Below are positions 62,246-64,000 of a DNA stretch of 64,000 nt, one piece after another. The notes beneath the pieces are model-generated. The model was not told where the DNA came from. It made no database searches and saw only the letters and a program-made list of their open reading frames with translations. The stretch covers positions 56,198 to 120,197 of the forward strand of contig PCAM01000003.1 in the NCBI GenBank assembly GCA_002730555.1, written 5' to 3'. Both the position numbers and the translations under genes were made by a program. The stretch is from Chloroflexota bacterium. GTDB taxonomy: Bacteria; Chloroflexota; Dehalococcoidia; Lucifugimonadales; Lucifugimonadaceae. How positions within the stretch are numbered: the first letter of the stretch is position 1; each line of letters opens with the position of its first letter.

Positions 62246-62321
62246 TGGTACGCCCGGAGGGATTCGAACCCCCGACACCCAGGTTCGAAGCCTGGTGCTC
62301 TATCCACTGAGCTACGGGCGC
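62246..62321 (-). tRNA. tRNA-Arg (anticodon TCG)
   Basis: 76 nt on the minus strand including an encoded CCA. Acceptor stem GCGCCCG/CGGGCGT with a terminal G-U pair, D arm with AGCTCAGTGGATAGAGC, anticodon stem CCAGG/CCTGG with loop CTTCGAA, and T loop GGTTCGAATCC. The TCG anticodon reads CGA-type Arg codons. Confidence 0.95.
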
Positions 62322-62358
62322 ATGTCAGGTCCTGGGCCGCTGGCGCACCACCGGGCTT

Positions 62359-63597
62359 CTACCCGGGGATCAACGCCCCGATCACGTCCCGGTAGTTGCG
62401 GCTGCCCGTCAATTCTAGGCGCACGCCGTCCGCGCCCTCAACATCGTGGACCACCATGTCGCCACTTTCTTCCAACAACTCGACATGGGATATCGTCTCG
62501 GACGCCGCCGACATCAGGTGATAGCTGTCTGTCAACGGCCGGTACGAGAACAGTTCCCGGGTCGCGGGCTCAAGGTCGGTGTGTCCGCCATCGATCGCCT
62601 TCACCAGAGCATCGCAACGCTCGAGGTGGAACGCGATCGTCTCGGCCGCCCGTCCCTCGTCGGTCATCCGGAACTGGTCCCGATTGAACAGGCGGTGCGC
62701 CGGCATGACCGTCAACCCCCGTCCCAGCTTGTATACCCGGTGGAGCGAATTCAGATAGGCGCGCAGTCCCCACACCTCTCCGGCATCCCGGTATCGGGCC
62801 GGCAGTGTGCTTGCGAGGTTGGCCGGGTGCTTGTACGCCATCGACGGATGCGGCGTGATCTCCGGCAATATGTGATCGCCGGTGAAGATCAGATCCCCGA
62901 GCCTGATGGTCAGTTCGTCCGGCCAGTGGCCCGGCGTGTGCAGATACTCCATCGATCCTTGCTTGAAGCCGTCGACCAGTGCGTGATCGACCTTCATCCC
63001 GGACCGCACAGCGTCGTAATTATCACGACCGCTTCCGCCCGGTTTACGTTCGGAATCTCCCGGTTCACCGGTCCGGTTCGACTTGCTGCTGACGGAGCCG
63101 CCGTACCTGCGGGGTCCTGCGTCACGCATGCGCTCTCCGATGCGCGTCATCTCGACCCGAAGCGGTGATTCATCCGCCCGCAGGAGTTGGCCGTACGAGT
63201 ACGGTGAATAGGCGCGCCACAACTCGTGCGCCCAGAACTCTGCGCCGGAGGCTTCAGCGAACTCCACCACCCCTCCGTCATGGTCCCAGTGGCCGTGTGT
63301 GACCACCACCCGGTCCACGTCGGACGGCTTCATGCCCAGAACTTTCAGCCCGTCGGCGAGGAACCCGAAGGAACCCAGATGCCCGGGGTCGACCAGTGTT
63401 ACGCCGTCGTCCTCGATGACGTAGGCCCAGGTCGGGCCGTTCGCCCGTGAGGCATCAGCCGGGGGTTCAACGCCGATGCCGTGGACCCGTGAGCCGCCGC
63501 GGGTAACGACATCGATGACCATGCCGTCGCCGTTTCCAGCGCCCCACCGGTGCACCGTTATTCCGGCTGGCACATCCGGGTGCGTCGTTCCAGTCAT
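62359..63597 (-). CDS. MBL-fold metallo-hydrolase
   Basis: 412 residues. Metallo-beta-lactamase fold with the HxHxDH motif in VVTHGHWDHDGG, then His in LHTPGHWPDEL, Asp in IFTGDHILP and His in VMPAHRLF. An insertion of about 30 residues, low complexity and rich in Gly/Ser/Arg (RRYGGSVSSKSNRTGEPGD), splits the middle. The C-terminal helical part resembles the lactamase-B plus BLACT group. Flanked by two tRNAs on the same strand; CGGAG lies 8 nt before its ATG. Confidence 0.86.
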   Translation of the reverse strand: MTGTTHPDVPAGITVHRWGAGNGDGMVIDVVTRGGSRVHGIGVEPPADASRANGPTWAYVIEDDGVTLVDPGHLGSFGFLADGLKVLGMKPSDVDRVVVTHGHWDHDGGVVEFAEASGAEFWAHELWRAYSPYSYGQLLRADESPLRVEMTRIGERMRDAGPRRYGGSVSSKSNRTGEPGDSERKPGGSGRDNYDAVRSGMKVDHALVDGFKQGSMEYLHTPGHWPDELTIRLGDLIFTGDHILPEITPHPSMAYKHPANLASTLPARYRDAGEVWGLRAYLNSLHRVYKLGRGLTVMPAHRLFNRDQFRMTDEGRAAETIAFHLERCDALVKAIDGGHTDLEPATRELFSYRPLTDSYHLMSAASETISHVELLEESGDMVVHDVEGADGVRLELTGSRNYRDVIGALIPG

Positions 63598-63646
63598 TCA
63601 AAACTCCGGGTACACGCCCCGCAATCCGGGGGGTCACGTCCACACA

Positions 63647-63679
63647 TGAAAACAGGCCCTTTGAAAAGGACCCGCCTGA
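63647..63679 (-). terminator. Intrinsic terminator-like hairpin after tRNA-His
   Basis: On the minus strand CAGGCGGGTCCTTT and AAAGGGCCTG pair around a TC loop, with a two-base bulge, followed by TTTTC. It lies between tRNA-His and the MBL gene. Confidence 0.55.
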
Positions 63680-63711
63680 TCGTATTTCAACCAGTTTTCG
63701 CAGGGGATGCG

Positions 63712-63788
63712 TGGGGTGAGCGGAGGGGATCGAACCCTCGATCTTCAGGGCCACAACCTGACGTGTTAACCACTACACTACGCCCACC
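63712..63788 (-). tRNA. tRNA-His (anticodon GTG)
   Basis: 77 nt on the minus strand, with the extra 5' G (G-1) opposite C73, a tRNA-His hallmark, and an encoded CCA. Acceptor GTGGGCG/CGCTCAC, D arm GTGTAGTGGTTAACAC, anticodon loop TTGTGGC, T loop GGTTCGATCCC. Confidence 0.95.
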
Positions 63789-63888
63789 ACGGTGCATCGC
63801 CGTTCGTGCGCCCGACGGGGCCCAAATCTGGGCCAACCGACATGCGCAATCGCCGCCCACGCGATAACCCGCCCGGGCGACTACAACG

Positions 63889-63917
63889 AGGTTATCACCG
63901 CAGCGACACCGTCTCAA
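63889..63917 (-). promoter_or_regulatory. Candidate promoter for tRNA-His
   Basis: On the minus strand TTGAGA, a 17-nt spacer and TAACCT. It lies about 100 nt upstream of the mature tRNA-His 5' end, so it would give a leader to be trimmed. Nothing else recognised between 63793 and 64000. Confidence 0.4.
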
Positions 63918-64000
63918 TTGTGGGAACGTTGAATTTGCGAGGCGTGAGGACGGACAATCCAACCTTCGAGTGCCCCGGGGTAGACAGTGAGACGAAAATA

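Overview
The window is about 64 kb of GC-rich bacterial chromosome with short gaps, many 1-4 nt gene overlaps and a mix of ATG, GTG and TTG starts. Its content suggests a Chloroflexota bacterium, probably a Dehalococcoidia/SAR202-type lineage: a DapL-type lysine pathway, many amidohydrolases, enolase-superfamily paralogs, Ldh-type dehydrogenases, HpcH/HpaI aldolases and a UGSC-family selenoprotein. That placement is inference from gene content; no rRNA or ribosomal protein marker is present.

Region 1 (1-23.4 kb) is housekeeping. On the minus strand lie smpB (cut by the window edge) and ctpA, then hflX, dapL, dapF, miaA, and a pgk-tpiA unit preceded by a polyprenyl synthase. A threonylcarbamoyl-AMP synthase gene lies divergent from guaA. 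On the plus strand a compact purine run follows: guaA, purD, a HAD phosphatase, purB, purC, a DUF3105 membrane protein and purS. It meets a minus-strand histidine operon hisG-hisD-hisC-hisB tail to tail. A catalytically altered DapA-family protein (2104-3027) and a decayed VOC gene sit between ctpA and hflX.

Region 2 (23.8-62 kb) is an accessory catabolic landscape. Small operons encode a SelA-like PLP enzyme, an aldo/keto reductase with an amidohydrolase, a Zn-alcohol dehydrogenase with a mutarotase-like protein, a nucleoside hydrolase, two enolase-superfamily enzymes, a hydantoinase/NIPSNAP/D-aminoacylase operon, a second D-aminoacylase, transporters, two HpcH/HpaI aldolases, an Ldh-family dehydrogenase, two tandem ThDP enzymes, AroM, a deaminase, hydrolases and a cytoplasmic reductive-dehalogenase-like Fe-S protein.

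The most notable locus is 48209-49849. Two reading segments in the same frame are separated only by a TGA followed by Gly-Thr-Cys. Read through, they form a UGSC-family selenoprotein (Sec at about residue 96, motif U-G-T-C), with a candidate bacterial SECIS hairpin 11 nt after the UGA. A decayed aroM copy, an intact aroM, two ThDP enzymes, an aldolase and an Ldh-family dehydrogenase follow on the same strand.

Region 3 (62.2-64 kb) holds tRNA-Arg(TCG), an MBL-fold hydrolase and tRNA-His(GTG) on the minus strand. Several families of palindromic intergenic repeats are scattered through the window. Three gene remnants (VOC, aroM, nnrE) show ongoing decay in the accessory part. I saw no CRISPR array, rRNA, prophage or transposase.
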